Positions 36,801 to 44,979 of a stretch of DNA of 64,000 nucleotides are shown one piece after another (position 1 is the first letter of the stretch; each line of letters starts with the position of its first letter). The DNA comes from Crocinitomicaceae bacterium (GTDB lineage: Bacteria; Bacteroidota; Bacteroidia; Flavobacteriales_D; Crocinitomicaceae), in contig JACJYW010000005.1 in NCBI GenBank assembly GCA_020635955.1, forward strand, positions 1 through 64,000, written 5' to 3'. The notes under the pieces were generated by a model. The model saw only the letters and a list, made by a program, of their open reading frames with translations, did no database searches and had not been told where the DNA came from. Position numbers and translations under genes: made by a program.

Positions 36801-37698
36801 ATGGGTTTTTAGAATAATGATATACAAAATCATCTCCATTGTCATCAAAGTGAATGAAGAACAATCCGTCTTCTGATGAACCTAACCAAATGTTTTGTCG
36901 ATCTTCTGGGTAAATACAAAACATCTTATGATAACGAAGTTTACCGCCATTACTAAGGGTCTCTAATTCTGTTTTGTTTTTGATCTTGAATGGTCCGGTC
37001 TCAGCTGCGACTATAATGAAACCATCCTCTACTTCTTGAAATTCATTTATCTGACCCAGAGAACCTAATTCTGGGTTAGCTACTTCAATAAATTCGTCAT
37101 AAGGAGGGGCAGAATAAAAGATCTGTCCAAGTTTAGTACCAATCCAAATGTTAAAATCTGAGTCGTTATAAATACATGAAAATGCGGAGGTGTGATGCAC
37201 CGTACTAATGATTTTAACTTTATGATTCTGCGTGTTGATCCTATTAATACCATGCTTTTCCGATAGGGCCCATAGTTCTCCATACCTGTCAAATGCAAGA
37301 TGTGTAAAGATGTACCCCTTTAAATCAGGATAAGTGTTCCTGTTAATTCTTGTGATTTCTTCATTAGTAGGGTCTAATATTCCTATTCCACGATTAGTTC
37401 CAAACCAAATGGAGCCCTTGGGGTCCTTAAGTAAGCAATGAATGTAGTTATTGGGAATAGTTGATTCGTTTAGCGGATCATTCTTCAGTACTTTGAAGTT
37501 GAAACCATCAAATCTGTTTAATCCATCTTGAGTAGCTATCCAGATATAACCGGAATTATCCTGAGTAATACCTGTAACCTGGCTTTGTGATAATCCATCT
37601 TCAATGGTATAGCTGTCAAACTTTATACTTTTTTGTTGTCCTAATCCAGCAAAGGCCAGGAAGAAGAAAAGTGAAGTAAAAGCGTAAGCTGCTCTCAT
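33820..37698 (-). CDS. Two-component-type propeller/Y_Y_Y receptor fused to class III adenylate cyclase and HD phosphohydrolase domain
   Basis: A 1292-residue membrane receptor. It has a signal peptide (about 1-20), about 12-14 periplasmic Reg_prop blades (30-690; repeats such as DGLSQSQVTGITQDNSGYIW), a Y_Y_Y domain (about 715-780) and a transmembrane helix (about 785-805). A coiled coil follows (about 810-880), then a class III cyclase domain (about 890-1070), and finally an HD-type domain (about 1110-1270). Cyclase residues: the metal Asps are D898 (VMFTDFVGF) and D942 (KTIGDSYM). The purine-specifying Lys938 and Asp1007 (FAYDIWGASVNQAQRM) are those of adenylate, not guanylate, cyclases. 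The HD domain has INHTIDV (H1123) and ATYHDAGF (H1155-D1156). It may therefore both make and hydrolyse a nucleotide signal. It is the last gene of a four-gene operon. Confidence 0.88.
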   Translation of the reverse strand: MRAAYAFTSLFFFLAFAGLGQQKSIKFDSYTIEDGLSQSQVTGITQDNSGYIWIATQDGLNRFDGFNFKVLKNDPLNESTIPNNYIHCLLKDPKGSIWFGTNRGIGILDPTNEEITRINRNTYPDLKGYIFTHLAFDRYGELWALSEKHGINRINTQNHKVKIISTVHHTSAFSCIYNDSDFNIWIGTKLGQIFYSAPPYDEFIEVANPELGSLGQINEFQEVEDGFIIVAAETGPFKIKNKTELETLSNGGKLRYHKMFCIYPEDRQNIWLGSSEDGLFFIHFDDNGDDFVYHYSKNPYDNSSIKDDAVGEIFEDKTGVIWVGTEKGLSKFDKFKQGFTTISLNNNPDKGLIDYNAWSFAEDSENNIYIGTKKDLTIYSQKAHKFYHVLRPDFEQHYLLSIYVISPSEIWLGYDDGLYLLKINSLEADSYTFERVKFLNYEHSSNVRVYSIIRADEDRLWIGSRSGLSILNMKTREFQFYENTGESGSLGDGSVKTVYRDLSDKLWVVTSNTGLYNVIEKSDSTYKFKHYPINNYSLDNGQITTILQTDPGYMWLGTYGEGLKRLNLKTNEAATWTEADGLSNNVIYGLLQDNNGFIWMSTNKGLSKFDPQTETFTTYTVKDGLQSNEFNSGAYFKSSKGLLYYGGINGYNIFDPSEININPNAPKVIISSVVLSPKGTKKKEIVAENITDYEEIQLEYFQNDLSFEFAATSYSNPTKNKFKYILEGHEKDYTLLEGENKVNFLNIPHGTYELKVLAQSADGVWSNKPTVIKLVITPPFWLTWWFRIIAILMLTLLGFVIYRRRVDKIRRQKVRLEIEVVKRTRQITEQNKKIQEQAKRAEIQAAKIEHQNELLEKEKEKVEQLLLNILPEGTAEELKNKGRSKARYYRNVSVMFTDFVGFSKIAEDMKPQDLVHQLDGYFSKFDEIIEKYDLEKIKTIGDSYMCAGGVPIRNKSNAIEVTLAALEIKEFMRIRAEEDPTSWNIRIGINTGEVIAGVIGLKRFAYDIWGASVNQAQRMEMHGQPGIVNVSGNTYDYIAPYFECTYRGKIQTKHKGMLDMYSVKGIKPELSEDDNGLIPNKKFWKIVDLHLYSSINYMKAERHIMKILETQLSPKLLYHSINHTIDVTKAVERLAIMEGITDEDLFLLKSAATYHDAGFIEKYENNEAIGMRLAREILPRYGYTDEQIDVIDGLIKSTEIPQSPQSHLQQIMCDADLDYLGRDDFHVIADLLRRELREHGKLNSDRLWDEIQIKFLEQHTYFTESAIKSRQAKKMANIEEIKERLKRDEYKD

Positions 37699-37703
37699 TA
37701 ATT

Positions 37704-39533
37704 TTAAATTCGGATTCCAATCACGAGGATGTCATCTACCTGAGCATAATCCCCCTGCCATTCTACGATAGTTTCGTTTAAAGCGTTACGTTGAGCTTCA
37801 GGTTCCATTTTATGAATTCGAAGCAGTTCTTCTCTGAATGTTTTATAGAGGAATTTTTTGCCTTTGTTTCCACCAAATTGATCGGCGTATCCATCAGAGA
37901 AAAGGTAGATTTGATCACCTTTCTCAAGTTTAAATTTCTGATTACTGAAGGTTTTCGTACCGGGTTCAAATGATCCAATGGCAAATTTATCAGCTTTAAG
38001 AATGATAAACTCTTCGTTTCTTACTATGTAAAGAGGGTTGTAGGCTCCTGCAAATTCTATCTCAAGTTTTTGATAATCTATGGCGATAAGAGAAAGATCC
38101 ATTCCATCTCTAACATCATTATCATCACTAGCCTTGTTTAGGGATTCACTAACAAATGAATTTAGTTCATCCATGATCTTGCCTGGTTGTGCCGTGTGAT
38201 GCTCCCTTACGGCCGCATTTAAACCGTTAGCACCAACTAAACTCATGAATGCACCTGGCACACCATGACCGGTACAATCTACTGCTGCAACATACGATTT
38301 GCCGCCTAATTGATCAAACCAGTAAAAGTCCCCTGATACAATGTCCTTAGGTTTAAAAAGAACAAATGAATTTGGACAAATATTTGTGATTCTCTCTGAT
38401 GGAGGAAGTATAGAGTATTGAAGTCTTTTTGCGTATCGGATACTGTCCGTTACGTCTTTATACAGCTCTTCTAAACGTTGGTTCTGAGTTTCGATCTCAT
38501 CCTTTTGTTTAACCACCTCTTCAGTTCGTTCTTTTACCTTTTGTTCAAGAATACGCTCTGTTTCGGCCAACTCGTCTTTCATTTTTAACAAGGCATGTCC
38601 AAGAACGTCTTCATCACTCAATGGTTGGTAAGGATAATTGAAATTACTTTGTCCTACATTTTCAGCAAAAGTGGTAGTCTTTTTCAAGCCATCTACCAGT
38701 TCGATCATAGCTGAAGACATGTCACCGATCTCGTCATTTCTAACTTTGATCATGGTGTCAGGGAAAATCCCTTTACCAAGTGATAATAGAATGCTTCTAA
38801 GCGATTGAACTGGCTTTACAATAGAATTTGTAGTGAAAATGGCAATTAGTATCGCAAAGATGATCAAACAGCCTCCTAATAACCAGTAATAGGTTAATTG
38901 TTGGAAATTTTCTTTTGCTTGCTCTGAAGATGTTTTTACCAACTCAAGGGCATTTGCTTCTTTCTTTTCAAGGCTATTTTGTAGGGTAAGGAGATTTTGA
39001 TCGATCTTACCGGCCAGCACTGGCACATCACCGTCTTGAGCAACAATGAATCTGGCAGATAAGGAAGCAAATGGATCATCATAACTTGCCACATCAGGAA
39101 GCAACATCATGATCTCTTCATAAGAATAGAACAAGGTGTCTATTTTACCTAAGGCCATGTCAAAGATTGACTTGTCCCCATCATCTGTCCATTTAGCCGA
39201 AAGTTCTTCTATTTCTGCGGTTGTACCCGGAATGTTTTGTTCCATCAGTGTTTTTAATCTGATCTTGTCCGGAACATCATTTCGGCCCTGATGATCTACC
39301 CATTGAATAGCGAGTAGTTTTGATTCATTTATTAGAATTCGAAGCTTGGTAACTTTCTCTTTTGAAGGTGTTAAAACCTCAATTAGATTTGAAGTTGTAT
39401 TGTCATTTTCCTGGAAAGTCGAAATTCCATTATTTACCGCCAGGAAAGTAGCTCCGAACACTACTATAATAAACACAATAAGGACGCCAAAGCCCGTCCC
39501 TATCTTTTTTCCTATGGTAAATCTGAAACTCAT
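37704..39533 (-). CDS. HAMP-domain membrane SpoIIE/PP2C phosphatase
   Basis: A 609-residue protein started at the ATG at 39533, which leaves a normal gap to the upstream TPR gene; an in-frame Met seven codons earlier would overlap it. Transmembrane helices lie near 10-32 and 210-235 and flank a helical periplasmic domain of about 180 residues. A HAMP-like domain follows (about 240-295), then a coiled coil with KERTEEVVKQKDEIETQNQ, then a SpoIIE-type PP2C domain (about 400-609). Catalytic motifs are visible: DIVSGDFYWFDQ, VAAVDCTGHGVPGAFMS, RDGMDLSL, FSDGYADQFGG, and a closing DDILVIG. Between a YfiR-like periplasmic protein and a cyclase-HD receptor, it looks like the regulated output of a periplasmic signal. 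Confidence 0.9.
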   Translation of the reverse strand: MSFRFTIGKKIGTGFGVLIVFIIVVFGATFLAVNNGISTFQENDNTTSNLIEVLTPSKEKVTKLRILINESKLLAIQWVDHQGRNDVPDKIRLKTLMEQNIPGTTAEIEELSAKWTDDGDKSIFDMALGKIDTLFYSYEEIMMLLPDVASYDDPFASLSARFIVAQDGDVPVLAGKIDQNLLTLQNSLEKKEANALELVKTSSEQAKENFQQLTYYWLLGGCLIIFAILIAIFTTNSIVKPVQSLRSILLSLGKGIFPDTMIKVRNDEIGDMSSAMIELVDGLKKTTTFAENVGQSNFNYPYQPLSDEDVLGHALLKMKDELAETERILEQKVKERTEEVVKQKDEIETQNQRLEELYKDVTDSIRYAKRLQYSILPPSERITNICPNSFVLFKPKDIVSGDFYWFDQLGGKSYVAAVDCTGHGVPGAFMSLVGANGLNAAVREHHTAQPGKIMDELNSFVSESLNKASDDNDVRDGMDLSLIAIDYQKLEIEFAGAYNPLYIVRNEEFIILKADKFAIGSFEPGTKTFSNQKFKLEKGDQIYLFSDGYADQFGGNKGKKFLYKTFREELLRIHKMEPEAQRNALNETIVEWQGDYAQVDDILVIGIRI

Positions 39534-39543
39534 GGATTGAAGA

Positions 39544-40554
39544 TCAATCTTCAAGTTTATTTAAAATCTCACTGTACTTTTTGTACTGTGCTTCATCCTT
39601 TAAAGTTGTCGAATATATTCTAATTAGTTCTTTTAACACCGTTTTATTTTCCGGATCTGCAGAAATTTTTTCAAGTAATCCAGGCAAATTCCTTTCGTCA
39701 AGCATGGTTTGATACTTAATATAATCTTCATTTTCTGACCCCCATAATCCATAGTAACAACCCGTTATTGCTTCGATTACATCAGTTCTACTTGGATCAA
39801 GTTTGTTTGCATGTTGCAGATATGGCAATGCTTTTTGGAATCCTTCCTGAGCTCTGGCTTCAATAGCCGGCACATCCTCAATAGGAGTCAATGGATCCAT
39901 GTTCATGATCAGATCTGCTCCTTGATTGTAATACATAATACCAACATTAAAGTTAGGCATGAACTGGTTAGGGTCATATTCCAATACGATCTCATAGTAA
40001 TGAACTCCTTTAGCCACCATTTTTGCTTTTTCCTCTCCTGTCAACTCTGCGACCATTTTTAAATAGTTACCACCTAGAGCATTATAATATTCAATGTCAT
40101 TTGTTTTGAAATCGAATCCGGCGTCAATGTATTTTTTGTATTTGTTTTTATAAGCAGAATAGGCCAATTCACTACCATCAAGGTCGCCTTCATTCATAGA
40201 GGTCACAGCATCATTGTAATAACGAATGATCGTATTGTACAGGTATCCGTCTATTTTTTCTTTGTACTTATCAGTTGAATCAACATTTCTAGCCTGAACA
40301 AAAGATTCTATGGAAATATCGCGGTAAGTGCTGTTCTCAGGAGATTCAAGTTTTCTATACACCAACCCTCTCAATTGCCAGGTTTGAGAATTAAACCTTT
40401 CATTTGAAACAACAGCAGAATCAAGCCATACTTTGGCACTGTCAAACTGTTGAGCCTGATAGAACTCGTATGCTTTAGCAGTATACTGTTGTCCATATCC
40501 GGTATAAGCCAGAGTGACCAGAACGATTAATGCTATGTTTTTTAATCCTTTCAT
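39544..40554 (-). CDS. Periplasmic TPR-like repeat protein
   Basis: A 336-residue protein with a signal peptide (MKGLKNIALIVLVTLAYTGYGQ). The mature part is helical, with TPR-like pairs (AYEFYQAQQFDSAKVWLDSA, the GVHYYEIVLEYDPNQFMPNFN region, and ALPYLQHANKLDPSRTDVIEA). No catalytic motif is evident. Its start overlaps the YfiR-like gene (ATGA-type) and its stop lies 10 bp before the HAMP phosphatase start, so it belongs to the same operon. It probably acts in the periplasm as a protein-interaction scaffold linking the YfiR-like protein and the membrane phosphatase; this is inference. Confidence 0.8.
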   Translation of the reverse strand: MKGLKNIALIVLVTLAYTGYGQQYTAKAYEFYQAQQFDSAKVWLDSAVVSNERFNSQTWQLRGLVYRKLESPENSTYRDISIESFVQARNVDSTDKYKEKIDGYLYNTIIRYYNDAVTSMNEGDLDGSELAYSAYKNKYKKYIDAGFDFKTNDIEYYNALGGNYLKMVAELTGEEKAKMVAKGVHYYEIVLEYDPNQFMPNFNVGIMYYNQGADLIMNMDPLTPIEDVPAIEARAQEGFQKALPYLQHANKLDPSRTDVIEAITGCYYGLWGSENEDYIKYQTMLDERNLPGLLEKISADPENKTVLKELIRIYSTTLKDEAQYKKYSEILNKLED

Positions 40555-41090
40555 TCAACCACTTTCGAAGCCAGTTTTAACAGGCGGTCAGCAATCACCA
40601 ACTTATGTTTTTCTGCATTCGATTTACTTATTTCAAATTTTTGACTCGTACCACTCAACACAAAATTTATTGCAGCTCCCTTATTCAGGTAACCATCTTT
40701 TTCAGTCACCAATAAGGTGCTTTTGCCTTTAACTTTTGTGGACAATGAACTAATGGATGAGCTTTCTGAAGGTGTCACATACAATATGTGTGCCTTATCG
40801 AATTGAGTAACAGAAGAGAAACTTCTGACTACAATTTCCTGACTTCCTATTGCTTTACCTTCGTACTTTGATTTTAGATTCTCATAAACACCTTCTTTGT
40901 CTCCTAAAACAGCGATAACAAATTCGCCTTTTCTATAGTCTGAAGGCCAATCTATTAAGGTTGCAAAATTGTATAAATACAAAGCTTTTACCGGAGAACG
41001 CGTGTCCTTCATCTGCGTAACTTCAGGAGGCATCATGCTCCAGCTACACAAGATCAATGCGGTAATTACTATGTAAAGCTTTTTACTCAA
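40551..41090 (-). CDS. YfiR family (DUF4154) periplasmic protein
   Basis: A 179-residue exported protein. After the signal-like N-terminus the YfiR/DUF4154 pattern is clear: VKALYLYNFATLIDWP (the K/A-x-F/YNF-x-K-x-x-x-WP-like start), FVIAVLGDKEGVYENL, the HILYVTPSESS segment, LLVTEKDGYLNKGAAINFVL, and an amphipathic C-terminal helix. In Pseudomonas, YfiR is the periplasmic inhibitor of the membrane diguanylate cyclase YfiN and responds to envelope redox stress. Here no GGDEF protein is encoded nearby; instead it heads an operon with a TPR protein, a HAMP-SpoIIE phosphatase and an adenylate cyclase-HD receptor. Confidence 0.87.
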   Translation of the reverse strand: MSKKLYIVITALILCSWSMMPPEVTQMKDTRSPVKALYLYNFATLIDWPSDYRKGEFVIAVLGDKEGVYENLKSKYEGKAIGSQEIVVRSFSSVTQFDKAHILYVTPSESSSISSLSTKVKGKSTLLVTEKDGYLNKGAAINFVLSGTSQKFEISKSNAEKHKLVIADRLLKLASKVVE

Positions 41091-41133
41091 AAGGTTTAAA
41101 TATGGTTTCCTAATGTACTAAAAGTATGCCAAA

Positions 41134-41649
41134 CTATGCAGTTGGTGTATTAGCAACTGAATCAGCTTGTATGTTTGCAAGGTCTCTGTCGAACAGATAA
41201 AGCCCCCCCTTATCGTTGTCTATTAATTTTAATTTGTCTAAAACATTTCTGGCCAAAGCTTCTTCTTCAAGTTGCTCCGTTACATACCATTGCATAAATG
41301 CATGTGTGGTATAGTCTTTTTCCTCAAGACATCTGAACACCACTTCATTAATAGAATTTGTTACACCCATTTCATGCTCCAGTAATTTTTCAAATACTGC
41401 TTTTAAAGAGCTGAAAGATACTTTACCAACACTCAGATTGGGAATAATGGCTTTGCCTCCTCTTTCATTAACGAACTTTACCAGTTTCAACATGTGCATT
41501 CTTTCCTCATCTGAATGTCTATACAAGAAATTAGCTGTTCCGCCATATCCGTTGCACTCAGCCCAACAGGCCATAGCAAGGTATAAGTGAGAAGAATTTG
41601 CTTCCAGTTCGATCTGCTTATTCAGCATTTTTTCAACTTTAGTGTTCAA
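41134..41649 (-). CDS. ftnA: Ferritin (bacterial, non-haem)
   Basis: A 171-residue ferritin when started at a TTG at 41649, giving MNTKVEKMLNKQIELEANSS, the usual ferritin beginning; the upstream in-frame Met would add an unsupported extension. Ferroxidase ligands are visible in order: Glu of NKQIELEANSSHLY, the Glu-Asp-Glu-x-x-His cluster HSDEERMHMLKLV, and the second-helix EEKDYTTHAFMQWYVTEQLEEE. It oxidises Fe2+ and stores iron in a 24-mer. Its own promoter probably lies in the 109 bp shared with the divergent rnr gene. Confidence 0.9.
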   Translation of the reverse strand: MNTKVEKMLNKQIELEANSSHLYLAMACWAECNGYGGTANFLYRHSDEERMHMLKLVKFVNERGGKAIIPNLSVGKVSFSSLKAVFEKLLEHEMGVTNSINEVVFRCLEEKDYTTHAFMQWYVTEQLEEEALARNVLDKLKLIDNDKGGLYLFDRDLANIQADSVANTPTA

Positions 41650-41758
41650 AGCGTTAATTTTTGCGGTTAATAATAGGTGTCCAAAATATACGAAATTACG
41701 TATTTGTTGCTGAATAGGAGGGAAATAATTGATATTTTTGAGAGATACAACAAAACCA

Positions 41759-43888
41759 ATGGGTAACAAAAAAAAGAAGCAAAAGAATAAGCTTAGTCAT
41801 TACTTGAAAGATGAGATCCTTAAGGTCTTTTCTGACAATCCAAATAAACTATTCAATTATAAACAGATCGCAAGTTTGCTCGAAATTTCTGATTCGGAAA
41901 TTAGAAAACTGATCTATACAATACTGAATGGGTTAGCTGAAGAGGGCGCGATCAAAGAGGTGCAACGAGGTAAATTCAAAGGAACTGGTAGTCGCCAGGG
42001 GGCACTGGAAGGAGTGCTGGATATGGCGAAGAAAGGATTTGGATTCGTTCGAGTTGAAGGTTCGCAAGAAGATATTTTTATTGACTCATCTAATCTGGGA
42101 AGGGCTTTACATGGCGATAAAGTGAGCGTCCAAATTCTAAATAAGAAAGGCCGAAAGTTAGAAGGGAAAGTGGTAAGTGTACTGGATAGAAAGGACAGAT
42201 TAATTGTAGGTACCCTTGATGTTCAGGACCATTTTTCTTTTTTAATTCCTGATGACCCAAAGATCAACGTGGATGTTTTCATTCCAAAAGGAGATCTTCA
42301 GGGAGGAGAAACGGGGTATAAGGCCATTGCTCAAATTACTGATTGGCCTGAAACAGCTAAGAGTCCCTTTGGTAAAGTAGTGGAATTACTGGGAAGGCCG
42401 GGCACGAATGAGGCAGAGATGAAGGGTATATTGGCCATTAACGGCATTAACTTTACATTTCCTGATGAGGTGTTGGCAGAGGCAGACAGAATTTCAATGA
42501 CACTGGATGAAAATGAGATTGCCAACCGTAAAGATTTCAGAGATGTTTTGACAATTACGATCGATCCTATAGATGCCAAAGATTTTGATGATGCCTTGTC
42601 AATTGAATTTCTAGATAACGGACTTACACGTGTTGGTGTGCATATTGCGGATGTTGGACATTACGTAATAGAAGGCACGGCTTTGGATAAAGAGGCCAGA
42701 GAAAGAGGTAATTCTGTATACCTGGTAGATCGTGTAATTCCTATGTTGCCTGAACACCTTTCGAATGGGGTATGTTCTTTAAGACCTAATGAAGACAAGT
42801 TTGCTTTTTCTGCTGTGTTTGATCTTACGGATGATGGAGAAGTAAAAAAGGAATGGTTTGGAAAAACAGTGATCAATTCTAACAGGAGATTTGCCTACGA
42901 AGATGCACAGGAAATTATAGAGAATGGAAAAGGAGAACTTGCCGTTGAGATACTAAAGTTAGATGAAATTGCTAAAAACCTTAGAGCAGATCGAATGCGT
43001 CATGGCGGACTAGAGATCAATGCTTCTGAGCTTAGATTTCAATTGGATGACAAGGGGAAACCCGTTGAGGTTTTCAAGAAGATCCAAAAGGACGCCAACA
43101 AATTGATTGAGGAATTTATGTTGCTTGCCAATAGGTCGGTTGGTCGGTTTTTAGGAGATGTTAAGCAAAAATATCCTGAAGAGTTGATCTTTAGGGTTCA
43201 TGATAAGCCAGATGTGGAAAAGGTTCAACAGTTTGCCATATTCGTTTCAAAATTTGGTAAATCATTCACCTTTAAACATGATAGGGATATAGCAAAGAAC
43301 ATGAATTTGCTATTTGATGAAATGAGAGATGAGGCGGAGTTTAATATGATCCAATCCATGGCCATTAAATCCATGGCCAAAGCAGAATATGACACAGAGA
43401 ACATAGGGCATTACGGTCTGGGATTTGAATACTATGCCCATTTCACTTCACCCATTAGAAGATATGCAGATTTGACCGTTCATAGAGTGCTTCTCAATAA
43501 ACTAAACGGCTCAAAACAACGAATAGCCGGCTTAAAAGATACGGCCGAACACATTTCTCAAACGGAAAGAAAGGCCACCGAAGCAGAACGAGCCTCAAAA
43601 AAATACTTTCAGGCACTTTACCTTGAGGATAAGCAGGGTGAGATCTTTAGAGGATTCATTACCGGACTTACAGAATGGGGTATTTATGTAGAACTGGAAG
43701 AGAATTTTTGCGAAGGGATGATACCACTTAAGTCATTGGTAGGAGATCACTATTATTTTGATGAGAATGACTTTGTCGTATACGGTAAACGTTCTGGAGA
43801 AGAGTTCAATCTTGGTGATAGGCTAGTGGTAAAGATCAAAGAAGTTTCCCTTGAAAAGAAACAGATCGATCTTGAATTGGTGGACTAA
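41759..43888 (+). CDS. rnr: Ribonuclease R
   Basis: A 709-residue RNase R-type 3'-5' exoribonuclease; the ATG at 41759 starts a Lys-rich N-terminus (MGNKKKKQKNKL), and the in-frame Met ten codons earlier is less likely. Order: helix-turn-helix/cold-shock N-terminal part (KGTGSRQGALEGVLDMAKKGFGFVR, in part), the RNB catalytic domain with the Asp cluster TIDPIDAKDFDDALSIE (near 270-286), the FTSPIRRYADLTVHR motif near 575, and a C-terminal S1 domain (ITGLTEWGIYVELEENFCEG). It degrades structured RNA. The C-terminal Lys-rich tail seen in some homologues is short here. Its stop overlaps the convergent DUF2490 gene by 4 bp. Confidence 0.95.
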   Translation: MGNKKKKQKNKLSHYLKDEILKVFSDNPNKLFNYKQIASLLEISDSEIRKLIYTILNGLAEEGAIKEVQRGKFKGTGSRQGALEGVLDMAKKGFGFVRVEGSQEDIFIDSSNLGRALHGDKVSVQILNKKGRKLEGKVVSVLDRKDRLIVGTLDVQDHFSFLIPDDPKINVDVFIPKGDLQGGETGYKAIAQITDWPETAKSPFGKVVELLGRPGTNEAEMKGILAINGINFTFPDEVLAEADRISMTLDENEIANRKDFRDVLTITIDPIDAKDFDDALSIEFLDNGLTRVGVHIADVGHYVIEGTALDKEARERGNSVYLVDRVIPMLPEHLSNGVCSLRPNEDKFAFSAVFDLTDDGEVKKEWFGKTVINSNRRFAYEDAQEIIENGKGELAVEILKLDEIAKNLRADRMRHGGLEINASELRFQLDDKGKPVEVFKKIQKDANKLIEEFMLLANRSVGRFLGDVKQKYPEELIFRVHDKPDVEKVQQFAIFVSKFGKSFTFKHDRDIAKNMNLLFDEMRDEAEFNMIQSMAIKSMAKAEYDTENIGHYGLGFEYYAHFTSPIRRYADLTVHRVLLNKLNGSKQRIAGLKDTAEHISQTERKATEAERASKKYFQALYLEDKQGEIFRGFITGLTEWGIYVELEENFCEGMIPLKSLVGDHYYFDENDFVVYGKRSGEEFNLGDRLVVKIKEVSLEKKQIDLELVD

Positions 43889-44592
43889 TTCTTGTTGTCT
43901 GAATTTTTATTCTTCTTCGGTAATTTGAATGAGTAATTGTATTGGATACAATAGATGTGATTATGATTATCACTTGCCCGGTATTCATTCTCATAAATAT
44001 AGTAGAGTTTAAATCCGTGTCTTTTTGGAAGATCCAGATTTATTCCTGCTTTGATTCGGTACGTGTCAATGAATGAATATTGATTTTTAGGCTGAATAGC
44101 ATGGAATAATTCAAAACCTGCAAAAGGTTGAACTCGCTTGAAATCTTTGTGCTTATAACTGGTTTTAAATGATAATCGAAGCGTGTTTGCCGTTGACGGT
44201 AAAATGTAATTGACCTCGGTTAATCGATCGAATGAATGTTGAAAGCGCAACCTGGTTGAGAAATCTAGACCAAATTCAGTTTTATATTTATGTACTACAT
44301 CAATGCAGAATCGGTTGTCGTTGTAGTAATAATCACCATTGAATTTGCGGCTATATCGATAAGCCAGACCGGTCTTGAACCCGTACATCAGGTCATGAGC
44401 GGCGCCTAGTTCTCCATAGATTTGATTGAATTGACTCATGTTTTCTTTGAAACGAGCCTGACCCTCAAATTCAAGACTTATTTTCTTTGTTAAGTCCAAA
44501 TCTGCACCAACACCGGTCCATAAAAGAGCATCCTTATCCTGAGAAAAGGAACTACAACTAATTAATAGTATTAAAAAAGAGAGTTGTTTCAT
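43885..44592 (-). CDS. DUF2490 family predicted outer-membrane protein
   Basis: A 235-residue protein with a signal peptide (MKQLSFLILLISCSSFSQ). The mature part is a beta-barrel-like series of strands (LWTGVGADLDLTKKISLEFEGQARF, LAYRYSRKFNGDYYYNDNRFC, LRLSFKTSYKHKDFKRVQPFAGFELFHA, HIYCIQYNYSFKLP), matching DUF2490, a family often predicted as outer-membrane barrels. Function unknown. Its start overlaps the stop of the lipoprotein gene upstream by 4 bp, so the two are co-transcribed. Confidence 0.75.
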   Translation of the reverse strand: MKQLSFLILLISCSSFSQDKDALLWTGVGADLDLTKKISLEFEGQARFKENMSQFNQIYGELGAAHDLMYGFKTGLAYRYSRKFNGDYYYNDNRFCIDVVHKYKTEFGLDFSTRLRFQHSFDRLTEVNYILPSTANTLRLSFKTSYKHKDFKRVQPFAGFELFHAIQPKNQYSFIDTYRIKAGINLDLPKRHGFKLYYIYENEYRASDNHNHIYCIQYNYSFKLPKKNKNSDNKN

Positions 44593-44972
44593 TTATAAAC
44601 GATCAGGTCATCTAACACATAATCCTTCTTTTTCTCGGTGATTTCAATTGTAACAGAAACAACGGTGTCACCACTTAAACAAGCATCACAACGAGAATAG
44701 CTAAATATGGTGTATTTACCAAGATTTAAATGAGTGAATTCAAAACTCCCATCATAGGATGTAGAGAATTTGTCATCATAGGTTTTATCGTCTTCACCAT
44801 AAATAATGAAAACGTCTTTACCTGCATCATAATACTCACTTAGTACCTGACCAAGACTATTGATCTCCTTTTTATATACTTTGCCTCTAATTGAAGAGGT
44901 GCCACCGGGCCCTGGTTCTTTGTTACATCCTACCAGAATGATAACGAAGATGAAATAGAATAGATTCTTCAC
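44589..44972 (-). CDS. Small lipoprotein with carboxypeptidase-regulatory-like domain
   Basis: A 127-residue lipoprotein starting at GTG (44972); no other start keeps the signal peptide MKNLFYFIFVIILVGC, whose LVGC is a lipobox with the lipidated Cys at residue 16. The mature part is a small beta-sandwich like carboxypeptidase regulatory domains (SSIRGKVYKKEINSLG ... SYDGSFEFTHLNLGKYTIF). Such domains are common on outer-membrane lipoproteins of Bacteroidota. It is the first gene of a two-gene unit with the DUF2490 barrel, suggesting a joint outer-membrane role. Confidence 0.75.
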   Translation of the reverse strand: MKNLFYFIFVIILVGCNKEPGPGGTSSIRGKVYKKEINSLGQVLSEYYDAGKDVFIIYGEDDKTYDDKFSTSYDGSFEFTHLNLGKYTIFSYSRCDACLSGDTVVSVTIEITEKKKDYVLDDLIVYK

Positions 44973-44979
44973 GTGAATA

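Noticed and set aside
41650..41769. Longer ferritin starting at 41769
   Set aside because: The extra residues are unlike ferritin N-termini, overlap the divergent rnr start region, and a TTG at 41649 gives the normal family start.
44969..44976. TCACGTGA core resembling parS at the lipoprotein start
   Set aside because: Only about 11 of 16 positions fit the parS palindrome, and the core is formed by the GTG start codon context.
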